Shown here piece by piece: positions 53,235-60,832 of a stretch of DNA of 64,000 nucleotides. Under the pieces are notes generated by a model, which was not told where the DNA came from, searched no databases, and saw only the letters and a program-made list of their open reading frames with translations. The position numbers and the translations under genes are program-made. Origin of the DNA: Bacteroidales bacterium (GTDB taxonomy: Bacteria; Bacteroidota; Bacteroidia; Bacteroidales; UBA12077); the NCBI GenBank assembly GCA_016342685.1, contig JAEINU010000003.1, forward strand, positions 124,001 to 188,000. Direction: 5' to 3'. Each line of letters starts with the position of its first letter. The first letter of the stretch is position 1.

Positions 53235-55064
53235 TTATTCTGGCGATAAAACTTTCATTTGGCAATTCTTACAATCAAATTCTAATTTATATTTCCGATT
53301 ATTATCTTCTAAGAATAATGGTTCCGAGAATTTAGTTGGATTTTTCTCAAACTTCTCGCAAGCACCTATTTGGTACTTTATGCAATGCTTGGTTATCATT
53401 ATTTCCTTATTTGAAAAATCAGATTGAATCTCAAAAGCATTTTCGATATCTTTTATTCCATGGCGTTTGTAAAATTCTTTCGAAAGCTTGTTCGATATAT
53501 TTTCTTTGTAATCTACTTTTTCGTTTATGTAAGGAATGTCTGTTTTTTCTATCTGAAATGATTCTCTCGAATAATTTTTTACGCGCTCAATTTCAAGCAA
53601 TTCTAGAGCTTTTCGGCGTAAATTGTTAAGTTCCGACATTGGAAAAAACAATGCTTGCTCAAATTCAGTTTTCACTTCCGTGATTTTGAAAATAGAATCA
53701 CCCGATTTTGTAAATTGCTTTTGAATGTTTTCAAAGGCTCTTTCAGGATTCGTTGCAATGGTTTTTTCTAATTCATGTTCAAAGTAAACCTGATTGTTAT
53801 CTTCATCAAAAGCCTGAATTGCAATTCCCTTTTCTGTTTCAACAATGCTAAAAATTGCAAATATCTTCCGCTCTGTTTTCGACGATGAAAGTTGTTTTGT
53901 GAAATTGATATCGAAGTTTCGGTATATTTCCGTTCCAATTTCAATATTTCTAAGATTGTCGGGAAAAATCTTGTTATTATCTGTTTTATTTACCTGTGTG
54001 CCTTGCAAACGACCTTGATTATCGAAAAAACAAATTCCGTCTCCATTATCTAATTTCTCTTTTGATTCAATAATAAAAAAGTTTTTATTCTCAGGAATAG
54101 ATTTCACTTTCCCTATTTTCTTTCCAATGGACTTTTGAGTATTCGGCGATGCAATATCTTTATTCCGTTTATTCACAAAATAATCTGTATATCCACGATT
54201 AAAAGTTTTCTCCGGATCAGCAGTAAAATCTAAATAGATTTTACCCGACGACGATTTTTTTAATCCATCTCTTCGTGCGAGAGCTTCGTCAATTTTCTTT
54301 CGATAATAACTTGTTATGTTTTTTATGTAATCAATATCCTTTAATCGGCCTTCAATCTTGAAAGAACTTACTCCAGCATCCAATAAATCATGAATATTAT
54401 CCGAAAGATTTAAGTCTTTCAGCGAAAGTAAATGTTTGTCTTTTATAATTACTTCTCCTTTATTGTCAATAAGCGAATAATAAGCTCTACATGCTTGAGC
54501 ACAAGCACCACGGTTAGCACTCCCTTTTTCAATGGCATGACTAAAATAACATTGTCCACTATAGCTTACACACAAAGCACCATGAACGAAGAATTCTAAA
54601 TCGACATTCGTTTTCGATTTTATTTCTTTAATCTGATTTAGAGAAAGTTCTCTTGCGAGAATTACTCTTTGAATTCCAATATCTTCAAGGAATTTAACTT
54701 TATCTGCAGTATAATTATTTGTTTGAGTGCTTGCAAACAATGGAATTGGAGGTAAATCCATTTCCAATATTCCCATATCCTGAATAATTACAGCATCGGC
54801 ACCTATTTCATAAAGTTGATGAATGGTTTTTTGAGCTTCTTCTAATTCATCATCGAAAAGAATTGTATTTAAAGTAACATAAACCTTAGAATAGAATTTA
54901 TGAGCATAATCAGTAAGTGCTTTTATGTCCTCTAGTGAATTTCCAGCAGCAGCTCTAGCTCCAAATTTAGGTGATCCAATATAAACAGCATCAGCACCGT
55001 AATTAATAGCTGCAATTCCCGATTCTAAGTTTTTTGCCGGAGCAAGAAGTTCAATTTTTTTCAT
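53235..55064 (-). CDS. U32-family peptidase-like protein (TrhP/YegQ-related)
   Basis: A 609-residue protein of the U32 group, many members of which are now known to take part in RNA hydroxylation rather than proteolysis. Conserved parts: KIELLAPAKNLESGIAAINY (N terminus), GADAVYIGSPKFGARAAAGN, LELNEIK-type helix LSLNQIKEIKSKTNVDLEFF, VHGALCVSYSGQCYFSH, RGACAQACRAYY (paired cysteines), and FKIEGRLKDIDYIK. The C-terminal ~270 residues extend beyond the core and end with CIKYQIGACEKF and CKNCQ, possible metal ligands. The TTG at 55067 precedes the chosen ATG at 55064. Substrate is an open question. Confidence 0.9.
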   Translation of the reverse strand: MKKIELLAPAKNLESGIAAINYGADAVYIGSPKFGARAAAGNSLEDIKALTDYAHKFYSKVYVTLNTILFDDELEEAQKTIHQLYEIGADAVIIQDMGILEMDLPPIPLFASTQTNNYTADKVKFLEDIGIQRVILARELSLNQIKEIKSKTNVDLEFFVHGALCVSYSGQCYFSHAIEKGSANRGACAQACRAYYSLIDNKGEVIIKDKHLLSLKDLNLSDNIHDLLDAGVSSFKIEGRLKDIDYIKNITSYYRKKIDEALARRDGLKKSSSGKIYLDFTADPEKTFNRGYTDYFVNKRNKDIASPNTQKSIGKKIGKVKSIPENKNFFIIESKEKLDNGDGICFFDNQGRLQGTQVNKTDNNKIFPDNLRNIEIGTEIYRNFDINFTKQLSSSKTERKIFAIFSIVETEKGIAIQAFDEDNNQVYFEHELEKTIATNPERAFENIQKQFTKSGDSIFKITEVKTEFEQALFFPMSELNNLRRKALELLEIERVKNYSRESFQIEKTDIPYINEKVDYKENISNKLSKEFYKRHGIKDIENAFEIQSDFSNKEIMITKHCIKYQIGACEKFEKNPTKFSEPLFLEDNNRKYKLEFDCKNCQMKVLSPE

Positions 55065-55147
55065 CAAATACAGTTCAAATATTTCTTGTGCAAATGTAAT
55101 TTATGTAATTAGTTTATACATCAATAAATATAAAAAGTTTAAAGTCG

Positions 55148-55155
55148 TACTTTTG
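55148..55155 (+). promoter_or_regulatory. -7 promoter box for the RNA methyltransferase gene
   Basis: TACTTTTG matches TAnnTTTG, 18 bp upstream of the ATG at 55174, leaving a short leader of ~12 nt. No TTG at -33. Confidence 0.4.
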
Positions 55156-55173
55156 TAAATATTTATTATTGAT

Positions 55174-55971
55174 ATGATTGAAAAAATAACAAGTACGAGT
55201 AATCCTAAGATCAAGAATATACTGAAGCTTCAACAGAAATCTTCGGAGCGAAAAAAACAAAACGTAATCGTAATTGAAGGTCTTCGCGAAATAGGCTTGG
55301 CTGTAAAAGCAGGAATAAAATTAAATGCACTTTTCGTTTGCACGGATATTATTTCTACTGATGATGTAATTTCAGAATTAAAGTTTAATGATGAAGTTTT
55401 TGAAGTTAGTCTCGATGTTTATAATAAATTGGCTTATCGAAGCTCGACTGAAGGAGTTATTGCTTTAGCAATTCCAAAACAATTAAGTTTTGATGATTTA
55501 AAACTTCGAGAGAATCCATTGATAATTGTTTTGGAGTCGGTCGAAAAACCTGGAAATTTGGGGGCAATTCTCCGAACCGCCGATGCAGCTATTGTCGATG
55601 CAGTTATTATTTGCGATCCTTTAACAGATATTTACAATCCGAATGTTATTCGATCAAGCGTTGGATGTGTTTTTACAAATCAAGTACTTGCTAGTTCATC
55701 TGATGAGACAATAAATTGGTTAAAAGAAAATAAGATTGAATCATACGCAGCAGCTCTCACTGCAACAGAAAATTATCACGAAAAAGATTTAACAAAATCG
55801 ACTGCAATTGTTATGGGAACCGAAGCTGTGGGTTTAACCGATAAATGGTTAAAGAATACCGACAATCAAATTATAATTCCTATGAGTGGTGAAATAGATT
55901 CTTTAAATGTTTCTACATCAACAGCGATATTAGTTTTTGAAGCTATGCGCCAAAGAAATTTTTATAAATAG
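55174..55971 (+). CDS. TrmH/SpoU-family RNA 2'-O-methyltransferase
   Basis: A 265-residue SPOUT methyltransferase with an N-terminal substrate-binding domain (about 1-105; NPKIKNILKLQQKSSERKKQ, then VIVIEGLREIGLA). The knotted SAM-binding domain has VLESVEKPGNLGAILRTADA (motif 1), IVMGTEAVGLTDKWL (motif 2) and PMSGEIDSLNVSTSTAILVF (motif 3). The family methylates ribose 2'-OH in rRNA or tRNA; the position modified here is unknown. Directly after the stop codon a transposase remnant begins, so any original downstream sequence has been replaced. Confidence 0.92.
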   Translation: MIEKITSTSNPKIKNILKLQQKSSERKKQNVIVIEGLREIGLAVKAGIKLNALFVCTDIISTDDVISELKFNDEVFEVSLDVYNKLAYRSSTEGVIALAIPKQLSFDDLKLRENPLIIVLESVEKPGNLGAILRTADAAIVDAVIICDPLTDIYNPNVIRSSVGCVFTNQVLASSSDETINWLKENKIESYAAALTATENYHEKDLTKSTAIVMGTEAVGLTDKWLKNTDNQIIIPMSGEIDSLNVSTSTAILVFEAMRQRNFYK

Positions 55972-56129
55972 TGGATCACTACCGAGGTATATTAAACTAT
56001 TTCGACAATAGAAGTACCAATGCTTCAGCTGAATCATTCAATGCTAAGCTTAAAGCTTTCAGAGCAACACTAAGAGGTGTGAAGGATATTAGATTTTTTC
56101 TCTATAGAGTAGCAAAAATTTATGCTTAA
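55968..56129 (+). pseudogene. 3' remnant of an ISAon1/ISL3-like transposase
   Basis: A reading frame without start codon (preceded in frame by TAA at 55965) encodes HYRGILNYFDNRSTNASAES, then FNAKLKAFRATLRGVKDIRF, and ends KIYA at 56129. This is the C-terminal end of DDE transposases of the ISAon1 (ISL3-related) type, with the NRSTNASAESFNAK motif that carries the last catalytic Glu. Only ~52 codons remain. A GC-rich tail (AATCCACCGGAAATGTCAAG at 56134 onward) may be the insertion sequence's right end. It starts at the stop codon of the upstream methyltransferase, so the left end is deleted or this is a one-ended fragment. Confidence 0.8.
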
Positions 56130-56191
56130 AAAAATTAATCCACCGGAAATGTCAAGTGATCCTAAATAGTTTATAGGAAAAAAAGAAATAA

Positions 56192-56221
56192 AAAAAGCTT
56201 CGAGAATTCTCGAAGCTTTTT
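56192..56221 (-). terminator. Palindromic terminator after tRNA-His
   Basis: Perfect 30-bp palindrome centred on GAATTC (arms AAAAAGCTTCGAGAA and its complement). On the minus strand it is followed by a T-rich tract at 56191-56168. It sits 5 bp from the tRNA 3' end. Confidence 0.75.
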
Positions 56222-56226
56222 GTTTG

Positions 56227-56301
56227 GGTGGGAGACCGGGTTCGAACCGGCGACTTCCTGAACCACAATCAGGCACTCTAACCAACTGAGCTACAACCAC
56301 C
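56227..56301 (-). tRNA. tRNA-His (GTG anticodon)
   Basis: 75 nt on the minus strand, counting the extra 5' G (-1, position 56301) typical of tRNA-His, which pairs with C73. The D arm (GTAGCTCAGTTGGTTAGAG), the anticodon stem-loop CCTGA-TTGTGGT-TCAGG with anticodon GTG, and the T arm GCCGG-TTCGAAC-CCGGT are all clear. CCA is not encoded. In the acceptor stem, pairs 5-68 (U-C) and 6-67 (U-U) do not match in my reading; the other five do. The rest of the gene looks functional and a terminator follows. Confidence 0.93.
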
Positions 56302-56479
56302 ATTTTTGGGACTGCAAATATAAATAAGAATTTTAATATATTCCAATCTTATTGGAATATATTTTCAATTATTTTCAATGATAGTAAACAGTGTACTTAT
56401 GTAAAAAAAGTTAATTAGTTTTTATTTCAATGCTTTAAATGTATTTTTGAATTCTAATTCGAAAAAAAGATTAATTTAA

Positions 56480-57844
56480 GTGTTAGGTTCAAAAAGATAT
56501 GTAAATAGTGTTACAGGGCTTCAAGCAATAAATATACTTAGGTTTCTTACCTTTTTAATTATATCAATTGTTTTTACCAAAATTGGATTATCGAAAGAAC
56601 AGATTGGTTTGTTCGAAGTTTCCCTTTTTATTGCAGGTACTGCAAGTTTCTTTTGGGTTAACGGGTTTATACAAGCATTTCTACCCCTTTATAGAAGCAA
56701 TAAAACATTTGGTGAAAAAGAACAATTAGTTGGAGTTAAATCCCCTGAAGTGTTTAATATCTATGTTATTATAATGTTTTTTAGTTTAATGGTCTTTTTC
56801 ATTGGACTATTAATTCAAGGTAACTTTTCAGTTTTTGGATATAAAGGGAATGTGCCATTACTTAACGTAACATTGTGGTATCTCTTATTAAGTAGTCCTG
56901 CTAATTTGGTCGAATACATTTATATGGTTCAGGATAAAAGTGGAAATACTGTTAGTTATGGATTAGGGACTTCAATACTACAACTTATTGCTGCTATTTT
57001 ACCTGTAATATTGGGCTACGATATCGTTTGGTCTCTTAGATGCCTAGTTTTGGTTTCCTTATTAAAGAACCTTTGGTTGATAACTTTACTTTATAATTAT
57101 GCCGAAATAAAATTCTCTTTCCCATTTATTAAAGAAGTGTTGGCTTTGTCAGTTCCAATAATTTTTAGTGTATTAGTTAGTGGTTCGGCTCAGTATATTG
57201 ATGGCTTAGTAGTTACAACTCATTATGGTGCAGAAGGATTTGCAATATTCAGGTATGGTCAAAAAGAATTGCCTTTAGTTATTATGATGGCTGCAGGTCT
57301 TCATTCGGCTCTATTAGTAGAGTTTTCAAACAAGGATAAACTGAAAGATACATATGCGAAGATTAAAAAGAAATCTTTACGAATAATGCATTATATGTAT
57401 CCTTTTTCGATATTCATGCTGTTATTTGCAAAGCCTATTTTTAAAGGGATTTTTAATCCGGAATTTACACGTAGTGCCGACGTTTTTGTGATTTATTTAT
57501 TGGCAATTGCTAGTAGGATATTGTTTCCTCATACTATACTAATTGGATTAAAGAAAACAAGAATTATTCTTTGGGTATCTATTATTGAAGTTTTCGTAAA
57601 TATATTCTTGAGTTTATGGTTGGTTAATGATTATGGCGTTGTTGGTGTTGCACTGGCAACTATTGTAACATTCTTTATCTCAAAAGTTTCTTTAATCGCT
57701 TACAATTATTTTAAATTGGAATTAAAACCTCAAGACTATATTCCTGTTACTTGGTATTTAATATACAACTTTATACTTGCTGCAGTATTTATTATTCTTG
57801 ACCGTGGAGTTCTCGACTCTGATCTGTTTTTTAGCAGATTCTGA
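56480..57844 (+). CDS. Polysaccharide/lipid-linked flippase (MOP superfamily, Wzx-like)
   Basis: A 454-residue inner-membrane protein with about fourteen hydrophobic helices in the pattern of the oligosaccharide flippase family: LQAINILRFLTFLIISIVFT at the N terminus, FWVNGFIQAFLPLY, LSVPIIFSVLVSGSAQYIDG in the middle, and a C-terminal LIYNFILAAVFIIL. These proteins turn lipid-linked sugars across the membrane. The start is a GTG (56480), because no ATG precedes the first helix; a GTG or GTA further in cannot be excluded. No glycosyltransferase or polymerase genes lie nearby, so it is an isolated flippase. Confidence 0.82.
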   Translation: MLGSKRYVNSVTGLQAINILRFLTFLIISIVFTKIGLSKEQIGLFEVSLFIAGTASFFWVNGFIQAFLPLYRSNKTFGEKEQLVGVKSPEVFNIYVIIMFFSLMVFFIGLLIQGNFSVFGYKGNVPLLNVTLWYLLLSSPANLVEYIYMVQDKSGNTVSYGLGTSILQLIAAILPVILGYDIVWSLRCLVLVSLLKNLWLITLLYNYAEIKFSFPFIKEVLALSVPIIFSVLVSGSAQYIDGLVVTTHYGAEGFAIFRYGQKELPLVIMMAAGLHSALLVEFSNKDKLKDTYAKIKKKSLRIMHYMYPFSIFMLLFAKPIFKGIFNPEFTRSADVFVIYLLAIASRILFPHTILIGLKKTRIILWVSIIEVFVNIFLSLWLVNDYGVVGVALATIVTFFISKVSLIAYNYFKLELKPQDYIPVTWYLIYNFILAAVFIILDRGVLDSDLFFSRF

Positions 57845-57954
57845 CAATCTTACCGAAGATTTGAACAACTTGACATATTGATCTTATTTAAAAGATTAAA
57901 GTAAAAGAAGGGCACATAATTTGAATATTGAATTAAAATATAAAAAATAACATT

Positions 57955-58722
57955 ATGAATATAGGAAGATCATCAAATCCTGCATTATCGAAAAATGCAT
58001 TTAATCCACAGTCTTATGCTGAATCTTATTCAGAAACAATGACTTTAAATGGAACGCTTAATAAATCAATTGCAATGTTATTGTTGGTTGTTGTTGGAGC
58101 TCTTTATACGTGGAAAATGTTTTTTGGGGCTGTTTCAGTTGAGGCTGGATCTGCAATAGTAACTAGTTGGATGTTGGTAGGTGGAATAGGTGGTTTCATC
58201 TTTTCATTGATTACTATTTTTAAGAAAAGTTGGGCTTATATTACAGCTCCAATATATGCAATACTTGAAGGACTATTCTTAGGCGCTATTTCTGCATTTT
58301 TCGAGGCAAGTTATCCTGGTTTGGTTATGCAAGCAATTGCATTAACATTTGGAACATTAATTATTATGCTAATTGGGTACAGAACTGGAATTATAAAAGT
58401 AACTCAAAAACTTAAGGCAGGAATAGTTGCTGCAACTGGTGCTGTGGCATTAGTTTATTTTATCTCCTTTATTTTCTCAATGTTTGGAGCAGGTGGATTG
58501 ATCATTAATAGCAATGGCATAATTGGTATTGTCATCAGTCTGGTAATTGTTGTTATTGCAGCTTTAAATTTGGTTTTAGATTTTGATTTTATTGTAAAAG
58601 GATCTCAATCGGGATTACCAAAATATATGGAATGGTATGCTGCATTTGGACTAATGCTTACATTGGTGTGGTTATATATTGAGATTTTAAGATTACTTTC
58701 AAAATTAGCGAGTAGAGATTAA
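57955..58722 (+). CDS. Bax inhibitor-1/YccA family membrane protein
   Basis: A 255-residue protein with seven transmembrane helices of the BI-1-like (UPF0005) family. The N terminus NIGRSSNPALSKNAF is the one seen in the Bacteroidota/YccA-type group. Helices include SIAMLLLVVVGALYTWKMFF, then LVGGIGGFIFSLITIF, APIYAILEGLFLGAISAFF and LVIVVIAALNLVLDFDFIV. BI-1 proteins act as calcium or proton leak channels or as modulators of membrane proteases such as FtsH; which one applies here is unknown. Monocistronic, with a terminator directly downstream. Confidence 0.9.
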   Translation: MNIGRSSNPALSKNAFNPQSYAESYSETMTLNGTLNKSIAMLLLVVVGALYTWKMFFGAVSVEAGSAIVTSWMLVGGIGGFIFSLITIFKKSWAYITAPIYAILEGLFLGAISAFFEASYPGLVMQAIALTFGTLIIMLIGYRTGIIKVTQKLKAGIVAATGAVALVYFISFIFSMFGAGGLIINSNGIIGIVISLVIVVIAALNLVLDFDFIVKGSQSGLPKYMEWYAAFGLMLTLVWLYIEILRLLSKLASRD

Positions 58723-58742
58723 AAAAATCATATCTATATAGT

Positions 58743-58769
58743 AAGCCAGTCTTTAGACTGGCTTTTTTT
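58743..58769 (+). terminator. Intrinsic terminator after the BI-1 gene
   Basis: Perfect 9-bp stem AAGCCAGTC/GACTGGCTT (58743-58751, 58756-58764) with loop TTTA, followed by T residues to 58769. Confidence 0.87.
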
Positions 58770-58894
58770 ATTTAATAAATTTCAAAACCCCTGTTCATGC
58801 ATTTTAAGATGTTAAATAATAGATTATTTTATTTTAATTATTTAAAGCTTTAGTCTATTTTTACGATCCGGTAAATAAACTAACACATCCTATC

Positions 58895-60367
58895 ATGAAA
58901 TCATTAGAGTCATATTTTGAGCAGTTTAGAAAAAATATTGTAGGCATAGAATCAACATATAATTCTCCTTATGGCGAGAAAAAAATAATGTATGCTGATT
59001 GGATTGCTAGTGGAAGGTTGTATAGACCAATCGAAGAAAAGTTATTAAACGAATTTGGTCCTTACGTTGCAAACACACACACAGAAACCAGCGAAACCGG
59101 AACGTTAATGACTCACAGTTATCATTATGCACAAAAATTAATAAAGAAGCATGTGAATGCTGGACCAAATGATGTTCTTATTCAAGCCGGATTTGGAATG
59201 ACAGCAGTAATAAATAAGTTGCAACGAATTCTTGGATTAAAAGGTTGTGGAATGTTAAAGCATAAGGAATGTCTTCGAGAAAAAGACCGTCCCGTTGTAT
59301 TTATTACTCATATGGAACATCATTCCAATCAAACCTCATGGTACGAAACTGCTTGTGATGTTGTAATTGTTGAACCAGATGAAAATTTATTAGTCGACCC
59401 AGAAAAGCTTCGCGAACAATTAGAGAAGTACAAAGATAGAAAGCTGAAAATTGGTTCTTTTTCTGCTGCATCAAATGTTACAGGGGTAATTCCTCCTTAT
59501 CATAAGCTTGCTAAACTCATGCACGAATATGGTGGTGTTTGCTTTACTGATTTTGCTGCATCGGCTCCATATGCCGAGATTAATATGCATCCTGAGGATC
59601 CAATGGAAAAATTAGATGTTGTTTTCTTTTCTCCGCATAAATTTTTAGGTGGCCCTGGAACTGCAGGTGTTATGATATTCGATTCTAGTTTATATAATTG
59701 TGAAGTGCCCGATAACCCAGGTGGAGGAACTGTCGATTGGACAAATCGTTGGGGTGAGTATAAATACATTGATGATATTGAGTTAAGAGAAGATGGTGGC
59801 ACACCCGGTTTTTTGCAAGCGATTAAAACCGCATTAACATTTGAATTGAAAGATCAGATGGGAATTGAGAATATGAAAAATCGTGAAAAAGAATTAATTC
59901 CAAGAGCCTTTAACGGATTAAAAAAAATACCGACTGTTCGTATCCTAGCCGATAATGTTATTGATAGAATTGGGGCGCTTTCTTTTTACATCGAAAATGT
60001 ACACTATAATCTTGTTGTGAAAATATTGAGCGATCGTTATGGAATTCAGGTTCGTGGAGGTTGTGCTTGTGCAGGAACTTATGGGCATTTTTTGTTAGAT
60101 GTTAGTTATGATTATTCTAAAGAGATAACACAGCAAATAAACCATGGAGATTTATCCCATAAACCGGGATGGATTCGTTGGTCAATTCATCCAACAACTT
60201 TGGATTCCGAAGTGGATTATTTTGTGTTTGCAGTTGAAGAAATCGCAAAAAATCACAAAATGTGGGCAGTGGATTATATTTATAATAAAAAAACAAACGA
60301 ATTTATTCATCAGGATTTGCAGGGAAAATCGAATTATGATCTAAATAAATGGTTTTCTCTTAAATAA
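58895..60367 (+). CDS. Class-V aminotransferase-fold PLP enzyme (cysteine desulfurase-like)
   Basis: A 490-residue PLP-dependent protein of aminotransferase class V. The PLP-binding lysine is in VFFSPHKFLGGPGTAG (about residue 250). The cofactor aspartate is in CFTDFAASAPYAEI, and the N terminus has the substrate-side YADWIASGRLYRPIEEK. The C-terminal QVRGGCACAGTYGHFL has two cysteines where cysteine desulfurases carry their persulfide Cys, so a desulfurase or selenocysteine-lyase-like activity is possible. It is ~80-90 residues longer than SufS. No suf or isc genes are nearby; it is a single gene. True substrate unknown. Confidence 0.85.
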   Translation: MKSLESYFEQFRKNIVGIESTYNSPYGEKKIMYADWIASGRLYRPIEEKLLNEFGPYVANTHTETSETGTLMTHSYHYAQKLIKKHVNAGPNDVLIQAGFGMTAVINKLQRILGLKGCGMLKHKECLREKDRPVVFITHMEHHSNQTSWYETACDVVIVEPDENLLVDPEKLREQLEKYKDRKLKIGSFSAASNVTGVIPPYHKLAKLMHEYGGVCFTDFAASAPYAEINMHPEDPMEKLDVVFFSPHKFLGGPGTAGVMIFDSSLYNCEVPDNPGGGTVDWTNRWGEYKYIDDIELREDGGTPGFLQAIKTALTFELKDQMGIENMKNREKELIPRAFNGLKKIPTVRILADNVIDRIGALSFYIENVHYNLVVKILSDRYGIQVRGGCACAGTYGHFLLDVSYDYSKEITQQINHGDLSHKPGWIRWSIHPTTLDSEVDYFVFAVEEIAKNHKMWAVDYIYNKKTNEFIHQDLQGKSNYDLNKWFSLK

Positions 60368-60395
60368 TTAGTTAAAAAATAGCAATATAATTTTG

Positions 60396-60403
60396 TATTT
60401 TTG
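60396..60403 (+). promoter_or_regulatory. -7 promoter box for rpmE2
   Basis: TATTTTTG matches TAnnTTTG. Start near 60410, a ~73-nt leader to the ATG at 60483, within which GGAG lies at 60473-60476 (AAAGGAGTTTTAAA), one of the rare good Shine-Dalgarno sites in this window. Confidence 0.4.
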
Positions 60404-60482
60404 ATAAGTATATTTAATTTTGCAAGCCATTAGGATTTTATTTGTAGTAAAAAAGAGAAGCAAAATATAAAGGAGTTTTAAA

Positions 60483-60743
60483 ATGAAAAAAGAAATACAT
60501 CCAGAAAGTTATCGTTTAGTAGTTTTTAAAGATATGTCAAACGGTGAAATGATTTTAACAAAATCAACTGCGTCTTCGCAAGAAACTATTAAATACGAAG
60601 ATGGAAACGAATATCCATTATTAAAAGTTGAAATCTCAAACACTTCTCACCCTTTCTATACTGGTAAGATGAAGCTTGTTGATACAGCAGGACGCGTAGA
60701 TAAGTACATGAGTAAGTACAAAAAACATATGGATAAGAAATAA
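60483..60743 (+). CDS. rpmE2: 50S ribosomal protein L31 type B
   Basis: An 86-residue ribosomal protein of the L31 type B class, the form without the zinc-binding CxxC cysteines of type A. The opening [20 protein letters not shown], the middle [19 protein letters not shown] and the end [16 protein letters not shown] match the family. It sits on the 50S subunit and helps bridge to the 30S. It has a clear ribosome-binding site and its own terminator. In many bacteria type B is a low-zinc alternative to type A; whether a type A copy exists elsewhere is not visible. Confidence 0.95.
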   Translation: MKKEIHPESYRLVVFKDMSNGEMILTKSTASSQETIKYEDGNEYPLLKVEISNTSHPFYTGKMKLVDTAGRVDKYMSKYKKHMDKK

Positions 60744-60766
60744 TAGATTTTTACTCTATATAATTT

Positions 60767-60796
60767 AAAAAGCTCTGATAATTCAGAGCTTTTTTT
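60767..60796 (+). terminator. Intrinsic terminator after rpmE2
   Basis: Stem AAAAAGCTCTGA/TCAGAGCTTTTT (60767-60778, 60783-60794) with loop TAAT, followed by T residues to 60796. Confidence 0.87.
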
Positions 60797-60832
60797 ATGT
60801 AAATTTGTGAGTATATGTAAAATTAGCCGACT

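Noticed and set aside
56070-56303. 77-codon minus-strand ORF over tRNA-His (MVVVAQLVRVPDCG...)
   Set aside because: It is the translation of the tRNA-His gene and its terminator; a common false ORF type.
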